Shown here piece after piece: positions 45,018 through 53,938 of a stretch of DNA of 64,000 bases (position 1 is its first letter; every line of letters begins with the position of its first letter). Both the position numbers and the translations under genes were made by a program. The notes beneath the pieces are model-generated. The model worked only from the letters and a program-made list of their open reading frames with translations. It had not been told where the DNA came from and ran no database searches. The stretch comes from an uncultured bacterium. GTDB taxonomy: Bacteria > Cyanobacteriota > Vampirovibrionia > Gastranaerophilales > Gastranaerophilaceae. The stretch is taken from positions 62,001-126,000 of the forward strand of contig CATXCB010000003.1 in assembly GCA_958366705.1 (NCBI GenBank), given 5' to 3'.

Positions 45018-45042
45018 TAAGAAATAAATTAAGGAGAAAAAG

Positions 45043-46317
45043 ATGACACCAAAAAATTTTTTATTTACTTCTGAATCAGTAACAGAAGGACACCCCGACA
45101 AAGTTTGTGACCAGATATCAGATGCGATATTGGACGAATTTTTGACAAAAGACAAACAATCAAGAGTTGCAGCAGAAACAACTGTAACAACAGGAATGGC
45201 TCTTGTTTGCGGTGAAATAACAGCTGACTGTTATGTTGATATTCCACAGGTTGTAAGAAACACTATTAAAAATATAGGTTATGTTGGTTCAAATGCCGGC
45301 GGCTTTGATGCTAATACCTGTGCAGTATTAACAAGTATTGATGAACAATCTACAGATATTGGTAACGGAGTAAACAAAGCTCTAGAAACAAGACAAACAA
45401 ATGCAGATACTTCAGTAACCGAAACTGAAGAACTAGGAGCAGGAGACCAGGGTATTATGTTTGGTTATGCTTGTAACGAAACACCTGAACTGATGCCGCT
45501 ACCTATCAGTTTAGCTCATAAACTATCATACAGATTGGCACAAGTAAGAAAATTAGGTCTTGTTGATTACCTTAGACCGGATGGAAAATCTCAAGTTACA
45601 GTTGAATATGTTGATGGAAAACCTTCAAGAATACATACAGTTTTGCTATCAACACAACATAATCCTGTAATTAATGGAATTTCAGATAACCAAAAAGTAC
45701 AAGATATTATCAAATCTGATCTTAAAAAACTTGTTATTGATTTTGTATTTGAAAATGAAAAAATTCAACTTGATGAAAATACTATTATATTAATCAATCC
45801 ATCAGGCAGATTTGTAATCGGCGGTCCTCAAGGTGATTCTGGCTTAACCGGAAGAAAAATAATTGTTGATACATATGGAGGCTACTCAAGACATGGCGGC
45901 GGAGCTTTTTCAGGAAAAGATCCGACAAAAGTTGACAGATCTGCAGCATATGCTTCACGCTACGTTGCTAAAAATATTGTAGCAGCAGGTTTAGCTGAAA
46001 AATGTGAAATCGAATTAGCTTACGCTATAGGTGTTGCAGAACCATTATCAATTATGGTTGATACTTTCGGAACAGGAAAAATCTCAGATGATGAAATTTC
46101 TAAACTTGTTTCTAAAAACTTTGATTTAAGACCGGCAGCTATCATTAATAAATTTGATTTAAGAAATCTACCATCTAAAAATGGCGGAAAATTCTATCAG
46201 TTATTAGCAGCATACGGACATATGGGCAGAACAGATATAGATGTACCATGGGAGCATGTTGATAAAGCTGAAGCACTAAAATCTCAAGCACTTAGCTGCG
46301 GATGCGGTTGCGCATAA
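45043..46317 (+). CDS. metK: S-adenosylmethionine synthetase
   Basis: Makes SAM from methionine and ATP; cytoplasmic tetramer. The 424 residues carry the ATP motif EGHPDKVCDQISDAILDE (about 13-30), the hexapeptide GAGDQG (about 130) and the P-loop-like GGAFSGKDPTKVDRSAAY (about 285-302). The C-terminus is Cys-rich (SCGCGCA), an unusual ending that could bind metal. The gene is bounded by terminators on both sides and is flanked by two S74 prepilin loci. Confidence 0.97.
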   Translation: MTPKNFLFTSESVTEGHPDKVCDQISDAILDEFLTKDKQSRVAAETTVTTGMALVCGEITADCYVDIPQVVRNTIKNIGYVGSNAGGFDANTCAVLTSIDEQSTDIGNGVNKALETRQTNADTSVTETEELGAGDQGIMFGYACNETPELMPLPISLAHKLSYRLAQVRKLGLVDYLRPDGKSQVTVEYVDGKPSRIHTVLLSTQHNPVINGISDNQKVQDIIKSDLKKLVIDFVFENEKIQLDENTIILINPSGRFVIGGPQGDSGLTGRKIIVDTYGGYSRHGGGAFSGKDPTKVDRSAAYASRYVAKNIVAAGLAEKCEIELAYAIGVAEPLSIMVDTFGTGKISDDEISKLVSKNFDLRPAAIINKFDLRNLPSKNGGKFYQLLAAYGHMGRTDIDVPWEHVDKAEALKSQALSCGCGCA

Positions 46318-46340
46318 TGATATAAAACATAAGTAATATG

Positions 46341-46374
46341 AAAAATGGAGTATCAAAAGATACTCCATTTTTGT
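46341..46374. terminator. Bidirectional terminator between metK and the S74 prepilin pair
   Basis: AAAAATGGAGTATC and GATACTCCATTTTT arms with a 4-base loop, T-rich on both strands. It serves the converging metK and paralog 2 transcripts. Confidence 0.88.
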
Positions 46375-46420
46375 TGCTAAATTCTAAGAAATTAATAATT
46401 GCTGAAAACAATCACTAAAT

Positions 46421-48418
46421 TTATTTTTTATTTTGCTCTAATTTAGTTAACTCTTTTGCTAAGGTATCAAGTTTCTGCTCTAATTTTGCATTATCTTCTT
46501 TCAATGTGGCAATACGAGCCTGATCTTTGACAATTCTTGTAGCTAAAGTTTCAACTTTAGAGTTAATTGTCTTTATGGCATTGATTGCAGCATAGAACAT
46601 TTCATCCCAACGAATTCTATAGTACCCTTTTTCATCCTTAGATACCGCAGTAGGGAAAACTCGTTTTAAATCTTGTGCAATTACCCCAACTCTAGGTAAC
46701 TTATCAGTGTCATTTTTATAGGTATAATTGTAAATTTTCAAACGATTAATTTCATCCAAACCTGCAGTATAAACAGATTCCAAATTTTTCAATCTTATAT
46801 CAGATCTCAAATCAGGACAACATGAACCATCACCCCACATATGTGCGTAGTTTAAATCAATATCCGTAGAACCATGACCGCTACCCTTAAGAGTAATACT
46901 TGCACCTGTAGATTTATCCGTATAAGTGCCGCCATATCTCCAATTATCAGAAGTATTTTGGGCAGACATTTGAGAAGTCCAATCATATGAGGTTTTACCT
47001 GTCGTATCATTTGTAGGAACAGCGCAAACACAAGAGAATCTGGCACCCTGCTGTGCGTGCATACGACCTCTCTTACCACGGACTTTTTCTGTACGGTTAG
47101 AACCGTCCAATCCGCCATATCCAAAAGCATGTGTTCTATTTTTAGGTCTATCTAAGAAAAATCCCATCAATGCCGGTCTATTGTCATATAAAGAGGCTTT
47201 AGCAGTTAAATAAGTCTGACCTCTGACAATTAAGTTACCATTAATAACAACAGAAGAATTACCACCTGTAAAAGGTTTTAAATTAGAGGTTGAATCAATA
47301 TTATGTACCTCTAAAACAGCAGCACCACCAAAGTGTCGTCCTCTAGTATCCCCAATACCGCGATAAAAAACTCTTGGAGTACCACCTATATAAACACGCT
47401 CTATACTATCAGTATATAAAGATTGATGTTTATTTCGATAATCTTTTGGATAAACTGACACCCACTTGCCAGAATTCGTCCCTATACAAGTTTTTTTATC
47501 GCCGGTAATTTCTGCACAAGCATTATATCCTACAGCTGTATTATAGGAACCTTTTATTAGTTCTGCAAATGTATTTGCACCAAGAGCAGTATTACCAGTA
47601 CCAGAGGTAACTTTAGCCATAGTATTATATCCAACAGCTGTATTACCAGCAAAAGTCCCGTCTGTAAGTTTTGGCAAAGCATTATACCCTAAAATAGTAT
47701 TATTATTAGCTCCACTTGTTAAATGGGCCGAACCAATAACCGTATTATTATATCCCGTGTTAATTCTATCGCCTGCATCTGTTCCTAATAAAGTATTTGC
47801 ATATCCGGTTGTTATTGCAGAACCTGCTAAATAACCACTCGCAGTATTAGCATTACCTGTGGTTAAATTAGAAAGAGCACGAACCCCCAATGCTGAATTT
47901 CCCGAACCTGACGATAAGTCCGATAATGAACCAACACCATAAGAAGTATTATATTTTGCCAAAGTAAGCCCAGCATTATCAGTACTCAAGTTTTTATACA
48001 ATCCGCCAAACAACAAATTATTAGGGTCTGCATAAATTTCACCAACGAGACTTCCGGTACCATTATTTGATTTTCCGTATCTAAACTGAATTTGAGATTG
48101 TGGAATTCTCTTCAATCCTTTTCTAATCCCATTTGACGGACGAATGACTACTTTTGAATATGGACTAAATTTTACGATATCTGATTTATTAGCAGGTGTG
48201 ACACCTATAAAAGCCTGAGCTGTCATACTTTTATTAATCTGGTCATAAAAAGCATCGTTTTCATCATCATTAGGCACAAATGCCCAGACATTTTCAGTTG
48301 AAGCATTGTTATAACGGACTGTAAATACCGGAGCAAAAGCTGCAACAATAATTACAAGAAGTGCCATAATAACCATAAGTTCTGCTATTGTAAAAGCATT
48401 ATATTTGTTATATTTCAT
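46421..48418 (-). CDS. Prepilin-17-residue-repeat-S74 chaperone chimera, paralog 2
   Basis: 665 residues, the largest of three paralogs. The leader MKYNKYNA is followed by the prepilin motif A/FTIAELM. A tract of about nine NTAxGY-type repeats (about 170-320) includes NTAVGYNACAEITG. YIGGTP, VLEVHN and NGNLIVRGQTYLT follow. A paralog-specific region of about 130 residues (about 410-540) is rich in Gly, Arg and Cys. The S74 domain starts RSDIRLKNL and contains VGVIAQDLKRVFP and RWDEMFYAAINAIK, then about 60 residues of coiled coil. The Met aligned with paralog 1 is used; an ATG one codon earlier is also possible. It lies 14 bases after paralog 3, in the same transcript. Confidence 0.8.
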   Translation of the reverse strand: MKYNKYNAFTIAELMVIMALLVIIVAAFAPVFTVRYNNASTENVWAFVPNDDENDAFYDQINKSMTAQAFIGVTPANKSDIVKFSPYSKVVIRPSNGIRKGLKRIPQSQIQFRYGKSNNGTGSLVGEIYADPNNLLFGGLYKNLSTDNAGLTLAKYNTSYGVGSLSDLSSGSGNSALGVRALSNLTTGNANTASGYLAGSAITTGYANTLLGTDAGDRINTGYNNTVIGSAHLTSGANNNTILGYNALPKLTDGTFAGNTAVGYNTMAKVTSGTGNTALGANTFAELIKGSYNTAVGYNACAEITGDKKTCIGTNSGKWVSVYPKDYRNKHQSLYTDSIERVYIGGTPRVFYRGIGDTRGRHFGGAAVLEVHNIDSTSNLKPFTGGNSSVVINGNLIVRGQTYLTAKASLYDNRPALMGFFLDRPKNRTHAFGYGGLDGSNRTEKVRGKRGRMHAQQGARFSCVCAVPTNDTTGKTSYDWTSQMSAQNTSDNWRYGGTYTDKSTGASITLKGSGHGSTDIDLNYAHMWGDGSCCPDLRSDIRLKNLESVYTAGLDEINRLKIYNYTYKNDTDKLPRVGVIAQDLKRVFPTAVSKDEKGYYRIRWDEMFYAAINAIKTINSKVETLATRIVKDQARIATLKEDNAKLEQKLDTLAKELTKLEQNKK

Positions 48419-48432
48419 CATTCAGACTCCAT

Positions 48433-50226
48433 TTACTTTCTTTCAAGCCTTGCAGCTCTCGCATTAAGAGAAGCTATCTGTTTTTGTATCACTTTATGAT
48501 CTGCTTTTATGGTTTTCACATCAGATTCCAAACCCGATAGGCTGAGCGCTAATTTTTCGATTTTACCATTCAACGTTTTTATAGCATTAATTGCAGCATA
48601 GAACATTTCATCCCAGCGAATATGCAGATAACCATCTTTGGCTGTTCTTACGGCAGACGGAAAGATTTTTTGCAAATCTTGAGCAACAACACCTACCTGT
48701 GGCATTTTCTTAGCATCATCTTTAAAATTATAATTATATACATTAAGTTTTAAAATTTCGCTTAATCCATAATAATTATCACTTAAATTTTCTTTCAAAC
48801 GCAAATCCGAAGAGACATTAAGCTGAGGACAATAGCTTGCCCAATTATAAGACATCGTATCAGTATTACACTCACCGCCATCTGCATCAAGTAGATTCTG
48901 CGATATAGGGTCAGGTTTAAAGTTTTTGCGGAACCATCTGCATGTATACTTTCTACGAACAGGACGCCACGTATCATCAGTACATACGTTACCACCCCTT
49001 AAGTTAGTAGAAACATCTTTAAAATTAAATCCGGATAAATTTTCTGCCCTATTCACAGTATAAAAATTGCCTCTTACTGCTAAATTGGAATTTAAAACAA
49101 CAGTAGGATTATCATAAAAATAATGAGGTCCACCATCAGCCTGATATGGGGAGTCAAAAAAGCCATCAATATTATGAACTTCCAGAACAGAACGACCTGC
49201 AAACCCACCTAACGGATAACCACCCAGGAAAATTCTTTCATTTTTATCTCCATCAAAAGTGGTTGGAGTATTACCAACCCCTGCGCCTGAAGAATAGCCA
49301 ATACAAGTCCTAGTACCGGTGTCGTCTACTTTATTAAATGAAGAACAAGAATCATACCCGACTGCAGTTAGGTTTTTCATATCAGGATTACCAGTTGGGT
49401 ATACATCATAGCCAATAATAGTATTTCTATTCGCAGTCTTCGTACTATATTTTGAACCAAGAATTACGTTATAAATTGCAGAAGTCGTAGTCAAGCCGCC
49501 ACCAGTTTGAGCGCCGGCAATAACATTATACCCGCCCTGGCTATTAGCTGAACCTAGAGAATTTGCACCTAAAGCAATATTACCTAATATTTGTCGATTA
49601 GTAATACCAGAGTTGCTGCCAACCAAAATATTATAATTTGAAGATGACCTTATTGATCTCGCTGCATTATGGCCAATTGCCGTCAACCCCCATAGACCTG
49701 TTGCACCTTTTGAAGCTCCAGCATAAGAACCATACAATACGCTCGTATTAACATTTTTTGCAGTATTTAAAACCCCCATACCTGCAGCAGTCGTAGCATT
49801 AGAATTATTGAACTCAAACTCAGAAAATACTGAACCCAATAGCAGATTTTGACGGTTATCAGCATGCAAGGTTCCGGCATTAATACCATCACCTGTACCA
49901 TACCTAAATTGTATCTGCCGTTGAGGAGAAGGTGAACTTGAAGCTCTTATAACAACCTTACCTCCCTCAACAATTTCTGAACTTGAAAGATACTTTGGAT
50001 TAAGCCCTATATATAAAGAAGAAGTTTTATCCGGAACACCAGGATCATAAAATGCATCTTTCATATCATCATTAGCAACATAATTCCAGACAGATTCATT
50101 AGAAACGCTGTTGCCGCTTCTTCTTTTTGTAATAATAGGCGCAACTGCAGCAAATATAACAGCTAGAATTACTAAAACTATCAATAATTCTGTAAGCGAA
50201 AATGCATACTTCTTATATAATTTCAT
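48433..50226 (-). CDS. Prepilin-S74 chaperone chimera, paralog 3 (diverged repeats)
   Basis: 597 residues. The leader MKLYKKYA is followed by A/FSLTELL and a long hydrophobic helix. The middle keeps only traces of the 17-residue repeat (LTAIGHNAA, NTIIGYDV, RTCIGYSSG). FLGGYP, VLEVHNIDG and NSNLAVRG match the paralogs. A Cys-rich variable part (about 405-470) precedes the S74 domain, which starts SSDLRLKEN and ends with VGVVAQDLQKIFP, RWDEMFYAAINAIK and a coiled coil. Upstream of all three paralogs the sequence around the ribosome binding site is alike (TGGAGTTTGA-type), which supports the start used here over TTG and ATG codons up to 9 bases earlier. First gene of the two-gene unit. Confidence 0.78.
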   Translation of the reverse strand: MKLYKKYAFSLTELLIVLVILAVIFAAVAPIITKRRSGNSVSNESVWNYVANDDMKDAFYDPGVPDKTSSLYIGLNPKYLSSSEIVEGGKVVIRASSSPSPQRQIQFRYGTGDGINAGTLHADNRQNLLLGSVFSEFEFNNSNATTAAGMGVLNTAKNVNTSVLYGSYAGASKGATGLWGLTAIGHNAARSIRSSSNYNILVGSNSGITNRQILGNIALGANSLGSANSQGGYNVIAGAQTGGGLTTTSAIYNVILGSKYSTKTANRNTIIGYDVYPTGNPDMKNLTAVGYDSCSSFNKVDDTGTRTCIGYSSGAGVGNTPTTFDGDKNERIFLGGYPLGGFAGRSVLEVHNIDGFFDSPYQADGGPHYFYDNPTVVLNSNLAVRGNFYTVNRAENLSGFNFKDVSTNLRGGNVCTDDTWRPVRRKYTCRWFRKNFKPDPISQNLLDADGGECNTDTMSYNWASYCPQLNVSSDLRLKENLSDNYYGLSEILKLNVYNYNFKDDAKKMPQVGVVAQDLQKIFPSAVRTAKDGYLHIRWDEMFYAAINAIKTLNGKIEKLALSLSGLESDVKTIKADHKVIQKQIASLNARAARLERK

Positions 50227-50264
50227 CCTCATCAAACTCCAAAGTATATAACATGAACATTATA

Positions 50265-50293
50265 ATTATATCATATTCTACAAGCTTATTCAA
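50265..50293 (-). promoter_or_regulatory. Promoter of the S74 prepilin pair
   Basis: Minus strand TTGAAT, 17-base spacer, perfect TATAAT. The -35 box is embedded between two AAGCTT hexamers. Confidence 0.65.
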
Positions 50294-50401
50294 GCTTTTT
50301 AATTAATAATACGTAATAGTCTGTAAACTATATAAATATAAACTTTTACATTAATACAAAACTTTACATTTAATACCATACTTACGTGATAAACTTTAAA
50401 T

Positions 50402-51799
50402 ATGACAAGTAAGAATATTAAATGGACAATATGTTTGCTGGTTATTCTAGGCAATTTTTTAGGGATGCTTGATTCTACTACCGTAAATCTTGCACTATAC
50501 CCCATTGCACAGGATTTACATATAAATTTATCACAGGTGCAGTGGGTTGTAATTGCTTACATGCTCGTCTTGACAGTATTCCTGCCTTTCTTTGGTAAAA
50601 TTGGAGATTTATTTCCTAAAAATAAAGTATATTCGACAGGATTTTTAATTTTTGCAATTGGTGCTTTTTTAAATTCACTATCACCAAATTTTTATGCATT
50701 GGTTTTATTTAGATGCATTGAAGCTCTCGGCGCATCAATAATGATTGCAAATGCACCGGCTATCATTGCAAGCCTATTTAAAGGTGCAGATAGAGGAAAA
50801 GCTCTGGGGATAAACGCTTGTCTGGTTGCTGTCGGCGGAATGAGCGGCCCTGCTGTTGGTGGAGCCCTAATAAATTATTTTGGCTGGAGAACAATATTTT
50901 TGCCATCAGTTCCAATTGCCCTTATGGGTGCACTATTTGCTTACAAACTTTTACCTTTTTACATAAAAAAAGTAGAATTTAAATTTGATTATAAAGGATT
51001 TATTTACTTCACAATTGCTCTATTTGCCTTACTCCTCGCAATCTCAGAAGGGCACAGCTGGGGTTGGAAATCTATAAAAATAATTTCATTAGGAATTCTG
51101 ACTCTCATTTTTGGCGGATTATTTTATTTCAGAGACAGCAAAATAAATTATCCATTAATCAATTTTAAAATGTTTAAAATAAAAACATTCACATTTGGAA
51201 ATATTGCCGTAATGACCTCATACATGACAATGTTTACAAATGGAATTTTACTGCCGTTCTTTTTACAAGAAATTTTGAAATATAACGCACTGATAACAGG
51301 TTTATTAATACTGCCTTATTCTATTGCCTCTTCTGCAGTCGCGCCATTTGCCGGAGCTTATGCAGGTAAACATGGAAGTAGAAATTTGACAATAATCGGA
51401 CCATTAATTTACATTCTGGCATTAATAATATTCACAACATTCAACACTACAACACAAATGTGGGAAATTATTCTTGCATCTATAATTATGGGAATCGGCA
51501 ACGGCTGCTTCCAATCCCCGTCAAACACTGCAATTATAACCAGTGTAAAAAAAGAAGAATTAGGGCTAGCTAGTGGTATTCTTTCACTATCAAGAAACCT
51601 AGGAAATATACTAGGTGTAGCCATTACAATTACTCTGTTTGATAGTTTTAAAACTATGTTACTGCATGACGGTATTGCATATCAAAATGCGTTTTTAACT
51701 TCTTATCACTGGACAATGTGCTTTGGCATAGCTTTTGGAGTTGTATGCTGCGGTTCGGCTTTCATAGCCTATAAAGATAGAAATAAGAATTTACATTAA
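50402..51799 (+). CDS. MFS drug exporter, DHA2 (14-TM) family
   Basis: 465 residues of alternating hydrophobic helices. Family motifs are LDSTTVNLALYPIAQDL in helix 1 (about 22-38), the loop 2-3 motif GKIGDLFPKNKVY (about 68-80) and the export motif GPAVGGALINYFGWR (about 154-168). It is related to EmrB/QacA proton antiporters; the substrate is unknown. No EmrA-type partner is adjacent. Divergent from the S74 prepilin pair; weak ribosome binding site. Confidence 0.88.
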   Translation: MTSKNIKWTICLLVILGNFLGMLDSTTVNLALYPIAQDLHINLSQVQWVVIAYMLVLTVFLPFFGKIGDLFPKNKVYSTGFLIFAIGAFLNSLSPNFYALVLFRCIEALGASIMIANAPAIIASLFKGADRGKALGINACLVAVGGMSGPAVGGALINYFGWRTIFLPSVPIALMGALFAYKLLPFYIKKVEFKFDYKGFIYFTIALFALLLAISEGHSWGWKSIKIISLGILTLIFGGLFYFRDSKINYPLINFKMFKIKTFTFGNIAVMTSYMTMFTNGILLPFFLQEILKYNALITGLLILPYSIASSAVAPFAGAYAGKHGSRNLTIIGPLIYILALIIFTTFNTTTQMWEIILASIIMGIGNGCFQSPSNTAIITSVKKEELGLASGILSLSRNLGNILGVAITITLFDSFKTMLLHDGIAYQNAFLTSYHWTMCFGIAFGVVCCGSAFIAYKDRNKNLH

Positions 51800-51825
51800 T
51801 TAAATATAAAAATTTTTATTTTTTG

Positions 51826-51854
51826 TTGAAAATTTATATTGAGTGGTTTATTAT
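51826..51854 (+). promoter_or_regulatory. Probable promoter of typA
   Basis: TTGAAA, 17-base spacer, TATTAT, about 45 bases before the chosen start codon. Confidence 0.45.
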
Positions 51855-51901
51855 ATAAGTGTAAAAATTACACTAAACAAATAATGAATGGCAGGGTATG
51901 T

Positions 51902-53698
51902 ATGACTTGTAATGAAAACATTAGAAATATAGCAATTATAGCTCACGTTGACCATGGTAAAACAACTCTTGTTGACTGTTTATTAAAACAAGCAGGTGCT
52001 TTCCGAGAAAATCAACATGTTGAAGAACGGGTACTTGATAATAATGATTTAGAAAGAGAAAGAGGAATCACTATTCTTTCTAAGAATATTTCAATAAATT
52101 ATAACGGAACAAAAATTAACGTTATTGATACTCCGGGACACGCAGACTTCGGCGGAGAAGTTGAACGTGTACTTGGAATGGTTGATGGGGCATTACTTAT
52201 TGTTGATGCTGCTGAAGGTCCTATGCCCCAGACAAGGTTCGTATTATCTAAAGCGCTGGAATTAGGTTTGAAAATTGTTGTTGTTATTAACAAAATTGAT
52301 AAACCAGCTGCAGAACCATTAACAGCATTGGATAAGGTCTTTGATTTATTTACAGAATTGACAGACAGAGAAGATTTAATTGACTTTCCTTTTATCTTTA
52401 CAAGCAGCTTAAATGGTTTTGCTATAAATGATTTGGAAGATGAAAGAAAAGACATGGTTCCTTTATTAGAAAGTATTATTAAAAATATTCAACCTCCAGA
52501 AGGTGATGAAAATGAACCATTCCAATTCCGCGCAACAACACTAGATTATAATGAATATGTTGGAAGAATCGTTGTTGGTCGAATTGCACACGGAAAAATA
52601 AATTCTCAAGATCAAGTTTGTGTAATACACGCTGACGGCTCTCAAGAACGAGGTAAAGTCGCAAAATTGTTTGGATTTAAAGATTTAGGACGAGTTGAAA
52701 TAGAATCAGCAAAAGCTGGTGATATTGTAGGAATTGCTGGATTTGCAGATGTTCAAATTGGTGAGACTATTTGTGACCCTACAAATCCTAAGGCGTTACC
52801 TCTAATAAAGGTAGATGAACCAACTCTTCAAATGAATTTTTCTGTAAATGACAGTCCGTTTGCCGGTCAGGAAGGTAAGTTTGTAACTTCCCGTCAATTA
52901 AGAAAACGTTTATACAATGAATTAGAAAAAAATGTAAGTTTACGCGTTGAAGACACAGATTCTACAGATTGCTTTAAAGTTTCAGGAAGAGGGGAATTAC
53001 ACCTTAGTATTTTAATCGAAACTATGAGACGTGAAGGGTTTGAATTTTCAGTATCAAAACCGGAAGTAATTTTCAAAAGAATAAATGATGAACTTTGTGA
53101 ACCTTATGAAAATCTAATTATTGATGTACCTGAAGAATATGCAGGAAGCGCAATTGAAAGACTCTCAAACAGAAAAGCTGAAATGAAAGACATGCAAACT
53201 TCAAAAGGTAGAACAAATCTAACATTCCATATTCCGGCAAGAGGTTTGATTGGATTCAGAAGCGAATTTATAAGAATGACAAGAGGTGAGGGTATAATGT
53301 ATCACACATTCTTACATTACAGACCTTTTGCAGGTGATATTCCCCGTCAAAGATGCGGTTCAATTATTGCTTTTGAACAGGGGGAAGCTATCCCATATGC
53401 TTTAGCGCAGTTTGAAGACCGCGGAGTATTCTTTGTAACTCCAAAAACAAAGGTTTACAGAGGTATGATTATTGGTGAATGTAACAGACCGCAGGATATA
53501 CAGGTAAACATCTGCAAAACTAAAAAATTAACAAATATGAGAAGCTCAACTGCAGATGTCATGGTTACACTTCAAGCACCGAAAATTCTTTCATTGGAAG
53601 AAGCGTTGGAATACATTGGTGACGATGAATTAGTAGAAATAACACCTGAAAATGTCCGCCTGCGCAAAGCTGATTTGACCAGAAAAGTTTATAATTAA
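51902..53698 (+). CDS. typA: Ribosome-associated GTPase TypA/BipA
   Basis: 598 residues, an EF-G-like translational GTPase involved in 50S assembly and stress or cold adaptation. G1 is AHVDHGKTT (about 14), G3 DTPGHADFGGEVERV (about 76) and G4 NKID (about 130). The effector region DNNDLERERGITI is present, with domain II and the EF-G-like and BipA-specific C-terminal domains (GRGELHLSILIETMRREG; the conserved RGLIGFRSEF). The start fits family alignment and has AGGG upstream; a longer frame adds 21 atypical residues. Confidence 0.95.
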   Translation: MTCNENIRNIAIIAHVDHGKTTLVDCLLKQAGAFRENQHVEERVLDNNDLERERGITILSKNISINYNGTKINVIDTPGHADFGGEVERVLGMVDGALLIVDAAEGPMPQTRFVLSKALELGLKIVVVINKIDKPAAEPLTALDKVFDLFTELTDREDLIDFPFIFTSSLNGFAINDLEDERKDMVPLLESIIKNIQPPEGDENEPFQFRATTLDYNEYVGRIVVGRIAHGKINSQDQVCVIHADGSQERGKVAKLFGFKDLGRVEIESAKAGDIVGIAGFADVQIGETICDPTNPKALPLIKVDEPTLQMNFSVNDSPFAGQEGKFVTSRQLRKRLYNELEKNVSLRVEDTDSTDCFKVSGRGELHLSILIETMRREGFEFSVSKPEVIFKRINDELCEPYENLIIDVPEEYAGSAIERLSNRKAEMKDMQTSKGRTNLTFHIPARGLIGFRSEFIRMTRGEGIMYHTFLHYRPFAGDIPRQRCGSIIAFEQGEAIPYALAQFEDRGVFFVTPKTKVYRGMIIGECNRPQDIQVNICKTKKLTNMRSSTADVMVTLQAPKILSLEEALEYIGDDELVEITPENVRLRKADLTRKVYN

Positions 53699-53718
53699 AA
53701 CTTAAAATAAATAATCCT

Positions 53719-53754
53719 AAAAAAGGAAGCTGATATACATAGCTTCCTTTTTTA
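53719..53754. terminator. Terminator of typA, possibly bidirectional
   Basis: AAAAAAGGAAGCT and AGCTTCCTTTTTT arms with a 9-base loop, A/T runs on both sides. The dnaX gene converges from the right. Confidence 0.85.
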
Positions 53755-53835
53755 TAGTTAAATAAAAATTAGTTGAGTTTGCAAAACTTTAAATTTCTGC
53801 TCCGACCGGATTGTTTAGATTCTTATTACTAACAA

Positions 53836-53859
53836 GACTCCGAAATAAGTTCAGAATGA
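53836..53859 (+). repeat. Degenerate copy of the dispersed palindromic repeat
   Basis: GACTCCGAAATAAGTTCAGA followed by ATGA. It is the most diverged copy in the window, again between two converging genes. Confidence 0.45.
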
Positions 53860-53938
53860 AAACAAATAAGTAAGATTGAATTCATACGGCATAATGAATT
53901 GGTTTTAGGTAAAAAATTTACAGGGCACGCATAAAAAA

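Noticed and set aside
44930..45042. SAM-I riboswitch before metK
   Set aside because: The leader is too short and lacks the multi-stem junction and conserved kink-turn of SAM-I; only a single GC-clamped stem is visible.
43113..50226. Prophage origin of the S74 genes
   Set aside because: S74 domains are common in phage tail proteins, but no capsid, terminase, integrase or tail-assembly genes are nearby; each protein starts with a prepilin signal and the neighbours are housekeeping genes.
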